A DNA stretch of 55,468 nucleotides from Sphingobacteriales bacterium (GTDB lineage Bacteria; Bacteroidota; Bacteroidia; Chitinophagales; Chitinophagaceae): assembly GCA_004295245.1 (NCBI GenBank), contig REAR01000063.1:1-55468 (forward strand), written 5' to 3'. The position numbers were made by a program, and so were the translations under genes. How positions within the stretch are numbered: position 1 is the first letter of the stretch; every line of letters begins with the position of its first letter. Positions 44,415 through 51,948 of this stretch are shown here, piece after piece. The notes below the pieces were generated by a model, which did not search any database, was not told where the DNA came from, and saw only the letters and a program-made list of their open reading frames with translations.

Positions 44415-45368
44415 TCAGAGTTCTTCTTTGAGTGGCTCGTTTTTGTTTTTGGCCTTGAATAATAATAACAATCCGGGGGTAAACCCTAGCTGATTATGAA
44501 AACTTCCTACTACATCAATTCTCAGTTGCTTCCATTGCCAACCTGCGCCAATATAATATTGATTGTACGCTGTAACCACACCAGCTCTTCCAAAAAACTG
44601 GTCATTCCATTGATATTGTACCCCCGCGTTTATAGTAATTGGCTCAGCTTCTTCTTTCACCATTTCTGTAGTTAGTACTACTTTATCATTTACAGTATAC
44701 CCTAACCCCAATTTATAAATAGAAGGAAGTTTCTCTGTGCTCCCTTTTCCAAACTTTCCACCAACTGGGTTGTAAAGATGAATTGCGGTTACCAATTGTT
44801 TTGTTAACTGCCAGCTACTGCCTATTTCAAAATTTATGGCACTACTACTGCCATAAACTGGTATTCGTACAGTGTTATAATTAATTTGTGCCCCTATACT
44901 TACTGTTGAACCTAATTTTCTGCCATACGCCAACCCCATTTGTGTATTATTATAATCTGCACCGCCACCATAATTAAGATGTAGGCCAAACCCGCCCCAT
45001 TTAGATGGCAGCACAATACTGGCCTGGTAAATACTGAATGCTTCTAGCTGAAAGCGCCTTTCTGAAAATATGCCAGCATGTATTTGTTGTACATTGGCAA
45101 GGTTGGCCTGGTTAGCGGTGCCCGCAAAAGCATCTGCAAAACTACTGGTATACGCACCGTTACTGGTATAACGGCTGCTTACAGTGCTGCGGGTAATTTG
45201 AGCAACTGTTTTGTGGTGTATAAAATGAATGCATACAACCCAACAGCCTATAAGCTTAAAAAGCCGATAGCTGCGTTGCCGATGAAAGGACTGCGACGCA
45301 ACGATGCTGAATAAGGTTATTTGGCTGGAGTTATTACCCAAAAAAAGAAATGGTGCCTTTTTTCTCAT
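44415..45368 (-). CDS. PorV/PorQ-like outer-membrane barrel protein, 5' end altered by a repeat
   Basis: About 317 residues from an ATG at 45368. From residue ~40 onward it is a clear outer-membrane protein: a hydrophobic leader-like stretch (LFKLIGCWVVCIHFI), then SSFADAFAGTANQANLANVQQIHAGIFSERRFQLEAFSIYQ, GGFGLHLNYGG, MGLAYGRKLGSTVSIGAQINYN and NPVGGKFGKGSTEKLPSIYKLGLGY. Just before the leader, the frame runs through a copy of the dispersed repeat (45292-45338). There is no ATG, GTG or TTG in frame between the repeat and the leader, so the natural start seems to have been displaced; the ATG at 45368 (MRKKAPFLF) or one further upstream may now be used, or the gene is silent. Confidence 0.65.
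   Translation of the reverse strand: MRKKAPFLFLGNNSSQITLFSIVASQSFHRQRSYRLFKLIGCWVVCIHFIHHKTVAQITRSTVSSRYTSNGAYTSSFADAFAGTANQANLANVQQIHAGIFSERRFQLEAFSIYQASIVLPSKWGGFGLHLNYGGGADYNNTQMGLAYGRKLGSTVSIGAQINYNTVRIPVYGSSSAINFEIGSSWQLTKQLVTAIHLYNPVGGKFGKGSTEKLPSIYKLGLGYTVNDKVVLTTEMVKEEAEPITINAGVQYQWNDQFFGRAGVVTAYNQYYIGAGWQWKQLRIDVVGSFHNQLGFTPGLLLLFKAKNKNEPLKEEL
45292..45338. repeat. Interspersed palindromic element, copy 11, inside a gene's 5' end
   Basis: TGCGACGCAACGATGCTGA from 45292, followed by GGCTGGAGTTATTACC at 45323-45338, is the right half of the element on the plus strand (left half on minus). It lies within the open frame of the outer-membrane protein gene. All other copies are intergenic. 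Confidence 0.75.
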
Positions 45369-45464
45369 GCCCTTGTTTTGGTATTTGAAAACTAAGTACA
45401 ATTTGTGGCAAAAAAAATTTTTATTGCCGCAGCACCGATGCAAGCTGCACCCTACCTTTGCGCC

Positions 45465-46340
45465 ATGCAAATACTGGACGGGTTATTGGTTAGCAAAGCC
45501 ACCAAAGAAGACTTAAAAATAAAAGTGGCGCAATTAAATATTGAGGGTAAAAAAACACCTCATTTGGCGGCTATTTTAATTGGTAGTAACGGGGCCAGCG
45601 AAACCTATGTTGGCGCTAAAGTAAAAGCCTGTAGCGAAATTGGCTATAAAAGTACACTCATACGCATGGAAGCAGAGGTGAGTGAACATAAACTGCTGGA
45701 AGTTATTGAAGACCTGAATGCAGACCTGGATATTGATGGTATATTGGTGCAATTGCCACTACCCAAACAGATTTCAGAAGAAAATGTAATCAATGCAATT
45801 CATCCTTCAAAAGATGTTGATGGATTTCATCCGGTTAATGTAGGTAAAATGGTGCAGGGCCTTGATACGTTTGTGCCGGCCACCCCTTACGGTATTATGC
45901 TAATGCTGGAACATTATAAAATTAACATCAAAGGAATGCATGCTGTGGTAGTGGGCAGAAGTAATATTGTGGGCCGGCCTATGAGCATTTTATTAAGCAA
46001 TAATACCACCCCTGGCAATTGTACAGTAACTATTACCCACTCTCATACCCACAACATAAAAAAACTTTGCGCCAGTGCAGATATTATTGTGGCTGCATTG
46101 GGCAAACCCAATTTTATTACGGCCGATATGGTAAAAGAGGGTGCTATTGTAATTGATGTGGGTATTACCCGAGTTGCAGATAGCAGCAAAAAAAGTGGTT
46201 TTGCATTAAAAGGCGATGTGGACTTTGAAGCAGTAGCGCCTAAATGCAGCTATATTACCCCAGTGCCCGGCGGCGTTGGCCCCATGACCATTGCAGCACT
46301 TATGAAAAACACGTTTTTGGCCTGCCAGCAAAAAAATTAA
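45465..46340 (+). CDS. folD: Methylenetetrahydrofolate dehydrogenase / cyclohydrolase FolD
   Basis: 291 residues from the ATG at 45465; an earlier in-frame ATG at 45405 would add a non-conserved 20-residue leader. Signatures: [23 protein letters not shown] (catalytic Y and K), [42 protein letters not shown] (NADP site) and [14 protein letters not shown]. It interconverts 5,10-methylene-, methenyl- and 10-formyl-tetrahydrofolate in the cytoplasm. TACCTTTG ends 4 bases before the ATG, and a second possible promoter has TACAATTTG at 45397-45405. Its stop is only 2 bases from the convergent gene. Confidence 0.96.
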   Translation: MQILDGLLVSKATKEDLKIKVAQLNIEGKKTPHLAAILIGSNGASETYVGAKVKACSEIGYKSTLIRMEAEVSEHKLLEVIEDLNADLDIDGILVQLPLPKQISEENVINAIHPSKDVDGFHPVNVGKMVQGLDTFVPATPYGIMLMLEHYKINIKGMHAVVVGRSNIVGRPMSILLSNNTTPGNCTVTITHSHTHNIKKLCASADIIVAALGKPNFITADMVKEGAIVIDVGITRVADSSKKSGFALKGDVDFEAVAPKCSYITPVPGGVGPMTIAALMKNTFLACQQKN

Positions 46341-46342
46341 AA

Positions 46343-46609
46343 TTATTCGTTTACTGCTTCTTCAATCAACTGATGAAAAGTAGGTTCCAGTTGCGTAAGC
46401 CATGCTGGCAATACCTGCGGCATAATCGTCCATAAATTGGCAGGTTTGTGCATGCGTATCATAATACGATTGCCCCTATCATCACTTACATCGATAGTAA
46501 ACACCAACTCTGCGCTGCTGTTAATTTTTCTAAAGTTAAATTCTCTCAATCTACCCTCTGCCTTAATCAATTTGGTAAACTGAACGTTTTTTATAAAATG
46601 AATTTGCAT
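46343..46609 (-). CDS. Small conserved-looking protein of unknown function
   Basis: 88 residues, soluble, no signal peptide: strands FTKLIKAEGRLREFNFRKI, ELVFTIDVSDDRGNRIMIRMHK and a helix WLTQLEPTFHQLIEEAVNE. I recall similar short proteins in Chitinophagaceae but no named family. It converges with folD with only 2 bases between the stops and no terminator between them, so the transcripts must overlap. Reading-frame quality and start (ATG at 46609) support a real gene. Confidence 0.6.
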   Translation of the reverse strand: MQIHFIKNVQFTKLIKAEGRLREFNFRKINSSAELVFTIDVSDDRGNRIMIRMHKPANLWTIMPQVLPAWLTQLEPTFHQLIEEAVNE

Positions 46610-46721
46610 AGTACCCCTTTATATCTTTCTTACTGCAATCATCGTGCAAATTTCCGTTACTGCCATACAATATTATCAACACAGCCACTTTACAACAAAA
46701 TTTTAAAGTTTGCTTTTTTTA

Positions 46722-46795
46722 TGTTACCAGCAGCACCAATAAAGCAACATTTGTTGCCACGCTCGTTTTAGCAGCAGTGCAGGTGGCAACAAGCA
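46722..46795. repeat. Interspersed palindromic element, copy 12 (variant core)
   Basis: GTTACCAGCAGCACCA from 46723, then GTTGCCACGCTCG (46755 region) and GGTGGCAACAAGC; arms GTTGCCAC and GTGGCAAC pair perfectly. The core GCGTCGCAC is replaced by CCACGCTCG, as in copies 4 and 13. Located in the gap between two divergent small genes, where no other signal is clear. Confidence 0.6.
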
Positions 46796-46876
46796 CTTAC
46801 CAATAAAAACCTTAACAAAAAAACTGTGGCGCATTTAAAGCCAACCCTTATTTTTATAGCCAACAATACATTTTAT

Positions 46877-47374
46877 ATGAAGCATTGGTTCTTTATCTGT
46901 TTATTACTACCTGCTGCAATAAAGGCACAGGATTGCAATCTTAAAAAAGATCAGGACCTCTTAACCAACAAACCCAAACTATCCACCGGTTTTATTGAAT
47001 TAGATAATGCTATACTAAACATAGAAGTCTCTGGTAAAGACATTGACTTTTTTTTTGTAATAAAAAACAAAGCCGCCAATTGCTTTAACGATGAAAGTGA
47101 AGTGCTGGTAACCTACGAAGGAGGCAAACTAAAAAATGAATACCGCAATAGCACGGGCTATACTAATTGTGAAGGTGTTTTTCACCTGGTATTTAGAAAC
47201 TCTGCTACCTACACGCCCAGTGGTTTACAAAAACTAATTGCCAAAAAAGCAATTAGCTTTTTATTTACAGCCAGTAATAGCAAAACCACTTTGGTTGCAC
47301 TAAATGATGCCCAACAAAAAATAATTGTGCAATTAGCCACCTGCATTGCCAAAGATGCCAAAACTGTTTTATAA
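46877..47374 (+). CDS. Secreted protein of unknown function
   Basis: 165 residues from the ATG at 46877 (signal peptide MKHWFFICLLLPAAIKAQ). A start at 46826 would place 17 residues before the signal peptide and is rejected. The mature chain (~147 residues) looks like a beta-sandwich: STGFIELDNAILNIEVSGKDIDFFFVIKN, EVLVTYEGGKLKNEYRNSTGYTNCEGVFHLVFRN, AISFLFTASNSKTTLVALND. Four Cys in the mature part (in DCNL, NCFND, NCEG, TCIA) could form two disulfides. No family recognised. Ended by a strong bidirectional terminator. Confidence 0.65.
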   Translation: MKHWFFICLLLPAAIKAQDCNLKKDQDLLTNKPKLSTGFIELDNAILNIEVSGKDIDFFFVIKNKAANCFNDESEVLVTYEGGKLKNEYRNSTGYTNCEGVFHLVFRNSATYTPSGLQKLIAKKAISFLFTASNSKTTLVALNDAQQKIIVQLATCIAKDAKTVL

Positions 47375-47375
47375 T

Positions 47376-47404
47376 AAAAAGGCCTGCATTATGCAGGCCT
47401 TTTT
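47376..47404. terminator. Bidirectional rho-independent terminator
   Basis: AAAAAGGCCTGCAT (47376-47389) and ATGCAGGCCTTTTT (47391-47404) form a perfect stem with a one-base centre, between convergent genes. Confidence 0.93.
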
Positions 47405-47426
47405 ATTATAAATTAAGCAACACGCC

Positions 47427-49460
47427 CTACTCAATTAAAATTGTTTTACGGTAAGTTTGGCTGCTATTACCAGCAGCTACCTGCACCAGCATTAAGCCCT
47501 TAACTGTTGATGGTACAGAAACCTGTAATTGATTGGTAACAGCTGCTAATTGTTGCACTGCTACTTTTTTACCAGCCAAATTGATTATGGTTACTGTAAG
47601 TTGTTTGCCTTGCAACGCTTCTGGCAACACTACTGTAAACTGTTGCGCAGCCGGGTTGGGGTAAATACTAATATCAATTTTGTTATGCAACGCTTCTTTA
47701 TACAACAACACTTTTGAATAAGCAAAGCGACCATCTCTATCAACAATCTTCAGCCGGTAATAAGCAGTACCTGCAGAAATAATATCAGCAGCTTGATAGC
47801 TTTTAACATTTTCGTTATTGCTACTGGCATTAATAGCAGCTAAGTAATAGAAGTTATTACCATTTGCTGATTTCTCCACCACATACTCCTTTACATTTAT
47901 TTCATTGCTAACCTTCCATTGCAATTGCAATACCTGGTTTTGCCTGGTATAAGACAAAGAAAGTAATTGTGCCGGCAAAAACAAGCAAGTATTAAAATTA
48001 GAAGGAAACTGTATAACGGTACTGTTTTGTGTAATTACGCCGTTTGCGCCATTAGCTGCACCAAAATTAATTCCACCGGCTGTGGTGCCTGCACTACCTG
48101 CAGTAACCGTACTGCCAGCATTTAAAGTGCCGTTAGAATAAATAACGCCGCCGCCGCCGCCGCCACCGGGTCCATGAGAAGCGCCACCACCAGTGTTAGT
48201 GCCACCAGTACCCCCATTAGCCGTAATCGTTACGTTAGAATGACCAGAGCCAGCAAATACCAATACACTTCCACCACCACCACCACCACCGCTACCGTCA
48301 TTGGTTACCGTATTATTAGCATCGCTTCCATTAACATTTATAGTACCTGCGCTAGTAATATTTCTTACAGACAAAATAATAATGCCACCACCAGCTGCAC
48401 CACTTGATGCAAAACCACTACCGGGTGTACCCGTACCATTATTGGTACTGCCACCACCACCGCCGCCGCCCATTACAATTCTGTTAGCCGCACGTTGAGC
48501 AAAAGTTGCTGCAGGTTCGCCGCCACTGGTTGCTCCGCTATTCCATGCGTTACCACCTTTACCACCAGTACCGCCATTGGCGCCGCCGCCGCCGCCAGAG
48601 TTTTGGTCGTTTGAGCCGGGGTTACCATCGGTGCCGCCGCCACCGGCATTACCCGGTGATCCTTTACCATTGCTTCCGTTTGGATAACCTTCAACTGCAG
48701 CACCATTATCTAATAAACTTCCTGCATTGTTTAAAAAACGGGGCATGCCAGCCGTACCTTCTCCCTTTGCAGCATTATTGTTTACAGATGCCAGTGTACT
48801 AAAATCTGTATTAGCACCCGCACCACCACCTAGTTGTTGAGAAGCACCACCCCTGAAACCCAGACCTGCCGCGTTCATAGAAAACCCTGCAAAGCTAAAA
48901 TCGTTTAAAGTATGAATAGCCATAACGCCGCCTACTGTGCCTGTCCATGCTGGTGCAGCAATATTTGCACCTAATGTGGCATTAAAATACACAGGCACCC
49001 TAATAACTTGAAAACGGTATTGACCGAAACTGCCATAATCAGAATTTCTATATTCTCGGTTGGTACCGCTGCTAATGTTTAATGTGCCACCCGCAAGTGA
49101 TACACTATTTGTTGCCACGGCATATTCTAAATTACCAGCAATATGATTGCTATTATTTAGATAACCACTGCCGGTACCGCCACTAACACCATCTCCATAG
49201 GTGTCGCCGTTGGTTACATTAATTTCGGCCCCTTGCATTTGAATAATTAATACCAAATCTCCGGAGCTGATAGCTGTAGTACCAATAGTAGCTGCACCTA
49301 ATGTTATAGATGTGCTGCCTGCAGCTACCGTAGCTTGTGTGCCGGGATAATATGTATTTGGATTGGTTGAGATAGTGGTGTTACCACTGGTTGGACATGT
49401 TTGTGATTTTACCAAAATCACAGAAAAAATCATCATCATTGCTAGTAAAAAGTGCCTCAT
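47427..49460 (-). CDS. Glycine-rich secreted protein with type IX secretion sorting domain
   Basis: 677 residues. Signal peptide MRHFLLAMMMIFSVILVKSQ. Residues ~20-215 form a beta-rich domain (GDLVLIIQMQGAEINV, VTVGGVMAIHTLNDFSF-like strands). Residues ~215-480 are low-complexity, very rich in Gly, Asn, Ser and Thr, with runs of six or seven Gly. Then a fibronectin-like segment (LLSLSYTRQNQVLQLQWKVSNEINVKEYVVEKS) and, in the last ~75 residues, a T9SS type A sorting domain: ISIYPNPAAQQFTVVLPEAL, then VTIINLAGKKVAV and a final KTILIE. It should cross the outer membrane by T9SS and attach to the surface, perhaps as an adhesin. Confidence 0.88.
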   Translation of the reverse strand: MRHFLLAMMMIFSVILVKSQTCPTSGNTTISTNPNTYYPGTQATVAAGSTSITLGAATIGTTAISSGDLVLIIQMQGAEINVTNGDTYGDGVSGGTGSGYLNNSNHIAGNLEYAVATNSVSLAGGTLNISSGTNREYRNSDYGSFGQYRFQVIRVPVYFNATLGANIAAPAWTGTVGGVMAIHTLNDFSFAGFSMNAAGLGFRGGASQQLGGGAGANTDFSTLASVNNNAAKGEGTAGMPRFLNNAGSLLDNGAAVEGYPNGSNGKGSPGNAGGGGTDGNPGSNDQNSGGGGGANGGTGGKGGNAWNSGATSGGEPAATFAQRAANRIVMGGGGGGGSTNNGTGTPGSGFASSGAAGGGIIILSVRNITSAGTINVNGSDANNTVTNDGSGGGGGGGSVLVFAGSGHSNVTITANGGTGGTNTGGGASHGPGGGGGGGVIYSNGTLNAGSTVTAGSAGTTAGGINFGAANGANGVITQNSTVIQFPSNFNTCLFLPAQLLSLSYTRQNQVLQLQWKVSNEINVKEYVVEKSANGNNFYYLAAINASSNNENVKSYQAADIISAGTAYYRLKIVDRDGRFAYSKVLLYKEALHNKIDISIYPNPAAQQFTVVLPEALQGKQLTVTIINLAGKKVAVQQLAAVTNQLQVSVPSTVKGLMLVQVAAGNSSQTYRKTILIE

Positions 49461-49589
49461 AAATTTGGATTTGTTAGTTTTAAGAGTAAACTCTTAGATT
49501 CAAAATTACCGCAAATAGTTGCAATAAAGTTTATTTAAATCAACTTTTTATTAAACAAAGCCTGCAATGGTGTTGTTGCCCAATGGACC

Positions 49590-49624
49590 GGAAGTTGAAC
49601 TGAGCGTAGCAAGGATGCTGCTAT
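49590..49624. repeat. Interspersed palindromic element, copy 13 (variant core, right half)
   Basis: GTTGAACTGAGCGTAGCAAG from 49593, then GATGCTGC. This is the reverse complement of the variant core in copy 4 (TTGCTACGCTCAGTTC). An ACTGCTGGT follows at 49632. Lies between the glycine-rich gene start and the ahcY terminator. Confidence 0.6.
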
Positions 49625-49647
49625 ATAAAACAACTGCTGGTGACAAA

Positions 49648-49673
49648 TAAAAAAGCCCCGCAATTGCGGGGCT
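49648..49673 (-). terminator. Rho-independent terminator of ahcY
   Basis: AGCCCCGCAATTGCGGGGCT at 49654-49673 is a perfect 20-bp palindrome; on the minus strand it is followed by TTTTTTATTTG. It lies 21 bases past the ahcY stop. Confidence 0.92.
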
Positions 49674-49694
49674 GTATTGTAAAACCAGTTACTA

Positions 49695-51020
49695 TTAATA
49701 ACGGTAATGTTCTGGCTTAAACGGACCAACCTTTGGTATACCCAGGTAAGCCGCTTGCTCATCTGATAACTCGTCTAACTCAACGCCAATTTTAGCAAGG
49801 TGTAAACGGGCTACCTTTTCATCTAAATGCTTTGGCAGCACATATACTTCGTTTTTGTAATTGCTGTGATTAGTCCACAACTCAATTTGTGCCAGTGTTT
49901 GATTACTGAAAGAGTTACTCATTACAAATGATGGATGACCTGTTGCACAACCCAAGTTAACCAGGCGGCCTTCTGCTAATACAATTACATCTTTACCATC
50001 AATATTGTATAAATCAACTTGTGGCTTAATGGTATCTTTTGTATGACCGTAGTTTTTATTTAACCAAGCCATATCAATTTCAATATCAAAGTGGCCAATA
50101 TTACAAACAATAGCTTTGTCTTTCATTGCACGGAAGTGCTTTTCAGTAATCAGATCGCGGCAACCAGAAGCAGTTACAATAATATCAGCTTCAGGAACAG
50201 CTTTTATCATTGGCTTCACTTCAAATCCGTCCATGGCTGCTTGTAATGCACAGATTGGATCTATTTCTGTAACAATTACGCGGCAACCTGCACCTTGTAA
50301 TGAATGAGCAGAACCTTTACCCACATCTCCGTAGCTACCTACAACGGCTACTTTACCAGCCATCATTACGTCTGTTGCTCTTCTGATAGAGTCAACCAAA
50401 CTTTCTTTACAACCATATTTGTTATCAAACTTAGATTTGGTAACACTGTCGTTTACGTTAATAGCAGGAATTGGTAAAGTACCTTTTGCCATTCTTTCAT
50501 ATAAACGATGTACGCCAGTTGTTGTTTCTTCAGATAAACCTTTAATGCCTTTTACAAATTCAGGATATACATCAAACACCATATTCGTCAGATCACCTCC
50601 ATCATCCAGAATCATATTCAACGGACGATCTGCACCGCCAAAGAATAATGTTTGCTCAATACACCAATCTGCTTCTTCTTGAGATTGACCTTTCCAGGCA
50701 AATACACCAATACCTGCTGCAGCAATAGCAGCCGCTGCATGATCTTGCGTAGAAAATATATTACAAGAACTCCATTTTACTTCAGCACCTAAAGCCACCA
50801 GCGTTTCAATTAAAACCGCGGTCTGAATGGTCATGTGTAAGCAACCAGCAATACGGGCATTTTTTAATGGTTGAGATGGACCATACTCTGCACGGATTGA
50901 CATTAAACCGGGCATCTCTGCCTCAGCCAAACGTATTTCTTTACGACCCCATTCAGCCAGGCTCATATCTTTTACTTTGTAAGGCAGGCTGAAGTCAATA
51001 GATTTCAAACTTGTAGACAT
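49695..51020 (-). CDS. ahcY: Adenosylhomocysteinase
   Basis: 441 residues from the ATG at 51020 (a start 14 codons upstream adds an unrelated leader). Seen: [27 protein letters not shown] at the N-terminus, [32 protein letters not shown], the NAD-binding [35 protein letters not shown] and the C-terminal KPEHYRY that reaches into the partner's NAD site. It hydrolyses S-adenosylhomocysteine to adenosine and homocysteine, relieving product inhibition of the methyltransferases. Divergent from an Lrp-type regulator. Confidence 0.97.
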   Translation of the reverse strand: MSTSLKSIDFSLPYKVKDMSLAEWGRKEIRLAEAEMPGLMSIRAEYGPSQPLKNARIAGCLHMTIQTAVLIETLVALGAEVKWSSCNIFSTQDHAAAAIAAAGIGVFAWKGQSQEEADWCIEQTLFFGGADRPLNMILDDGGDLTNMVFDVYPEFVKGIKGLSEETTTGVHRLYERMAKGTLPIPAINVNDSVTKSKFDNKYGCKESLVDSIRRATDVMMAGKVAVVGSYGDVGKGSAHSLQGAGCRVIVTEIDPICALQAAMDGFEVKPMIKAVPEADIIVTASGCRDLITEKHFRAMKDKAIVCNIGHFDIEIDMAWLNKNYGHTKDTIKPQVDLYNIDGKDVIVLAEGRLVNLGCATGHPSFVMSNSFSNQTLAQIELWTNHSNYKNEVYVLPKHLDEKVARLHLAKIGVELDELSDEQAAYLGIPKVGPFKPEHYRY

Positions 51021-51040
51021 AATGATTGTTTTGTTTAAAT

Positions 51041-51073
51041 TAAATTTAATGGATACTATCAAACAGGTGCAAA
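51041..51073 (-). promoter_or_regulatory. Putative ahcY promoter
   Basis: On the minus strand TTTG (51073-51070), 21 bases, then TAAATTTA (51048-51041), 20 bases before the ahcY ATG. Confidence 0.5.
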
Positions 51074-51113
51074 GCTAATTTCAGGGAACAAAATATCATA
51101 GAAATTTGGGAAA

Positions 51114-51146
51114 TTTGGAACAAACTGACTTAAAATGTAAATTTAC
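51114..51146 (+). promoter_or_regulatory. Putative promoter of the Lrp-family gene
   Basis: TTTG at 51114-51117, 20 bases, then TAAATTTAC at 51138-51146, 22 bases before the ATG. AAATTTGG occurs twice in tandem at 51102-51118, overlapping the -33 box; it could be a regulator site. Confidence 0.55.
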
Positions 51147-51168
51147 CAGAACAAATTCCTTTAATCGT

Positions 51169-51663
51169 ATGGAAAAGCAACCCGAAAAAGAAAAAAACGC
51201 CCAGCCCGTAAATATTGATGATAAAGACTTATTGATATTAAGACTCTTGCAGCAGAACGCTAAAATTACAGTGCGAGAAATTGCAGCCAAAATACACCTT
51301 AGCACCACTCCGGTACACGAACGTATAAAAAGACTGGAAGATGGAGGTGTTATTACCCAATATGCTGCCCTTATCAATCCCGTAAAAGTAAAAAAAGGGC
51401 TTATGGTTATTTGCTATGTATCGCTTAAAGAGCATAGTAAAAAAACAGGGGCCCGGTTTATAAAAACGATTCATGAACTGAATGAAGTATTAGAATGCTA
51501 TAATATCTCCGGCGAGTTTGATTTTATGCTGAAAGTAGTTGCAGAAAGTATGGATGCTTACTACGATTTTCATGTAAACAAATTAGGACAGCTTGAAAAC
51601 ATTGGCCACATGCAAAGCACTTTTGTAATGGGTACTATTAAGCAAACACACGTTATAGTATAG
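51169..51663 (+). CDS. Lrp/AsnC-family transcriptional regulator
   Basis: 164 residues from the ATG at 51169; the 21 codons of open frame before it contain the promoter and are rejected. Helix-turn-helix: IDDKDLLILRLLQQNAKITVREIAAKIHLSTTPVHERIKRLEDGGVITQYAAL. The C-terminal RAM/AsnC domain follows: VICYVSLKEHSKKTGARFIKTIHELNEVLECYNISGEFDFMLKVVAESMDAYYDFHVNKLGQLENI. Lrp/AsnC proteins bind DNA as octamers and respond to amino acids. Its position opposite ahcY and upstream of arginase makes amino-acid metabolism a likely target; inference only. Confidence 0.93.
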   Translation: MEKQPEKEKNAQPVNIDDKDLLILRLLQQNAKITVREIAAKIHLSTTPVHERIKRLEDGGVITQYAALINPVKVKKGLMVICYVSLKEHSKKTGARFIKTIHELNEVLECYNISGEFDFMLKVVAESMDAYYDFHVNKLGQLENIGHMQSTFVMGTIKQTHVIV

Positions 51664-51701
51664 ATAAATATTTTTATTGGCCATCTGTAAAATAGAGCCC
51701 G

Positions 51702-51731
51702 GCAGCCGTTGCGTCGCACCCTTCAGCTATG
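51702..51731. repeat. Interspersed palindromic element, copy 14 (left half)
   Basis: GCAGCCGTTGCGTCGCACCC with the core GTTGCGTCGCAC at 51708-51719, then TTCAGCTATGGTACC. No right inner arm follows. Sits between the Lrp-family gene and the arginase promoter. Confidence 0.7.
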
Positions 51732-51763
51732 GTACCAGTCTCGGCAACCTTAAGGCACACCAC

Positions 51764-51793
51764 TTTGCCATGCGGTTAAATACCCTATCTTTA
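51764..51793 (+). promoter_or_regulatory. Putative arginase promoter
   Basis: TTTG (51764-51767), 18 bases, then TATCTTTA (51786-51793). It would leave a leader of about 150 bases before the arginase ATG, which contains a 27-codon open frame (51810-51893). Confidence 0.55.
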
Positions 51794-51948
51794 CAAACTA
51801 ATTTGCTATATGCAGCTTGCCAAACAACATCCTTACTTTACACTTTCTACAGCAGTACACATACTGCCGGCTAATTACTATATACCAGACTGATTTCTCT
51901 TCAAAAGGTATCGCCAGGCTTTGCTGTGTGTTTCACTAAAAACATTAT

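Noticed and set aside
48174-48802. Open frames opposite the glycine-rich gene
   Set aside because: They are antisense readings of GGN-rich codons, with low-complexity Ser/Thr/Arg or Pro/Val peptides and no start signals.
49535-49762. 75-codon minus-strand frame between ahcY and the glycine-rich gene
   Set aside because: It overlaps the ahcY coding end, crosses the ahcY terminator and a repeat copy, and has no family-like features.
955-51731. Dispersed 12-bp GTTGCGTCGCAC motifs as a CRISPR array
   Set aside because: Copies are kilobases apart, occur in both orientations and form inverted pairs; no regular spacers and no cas genes.
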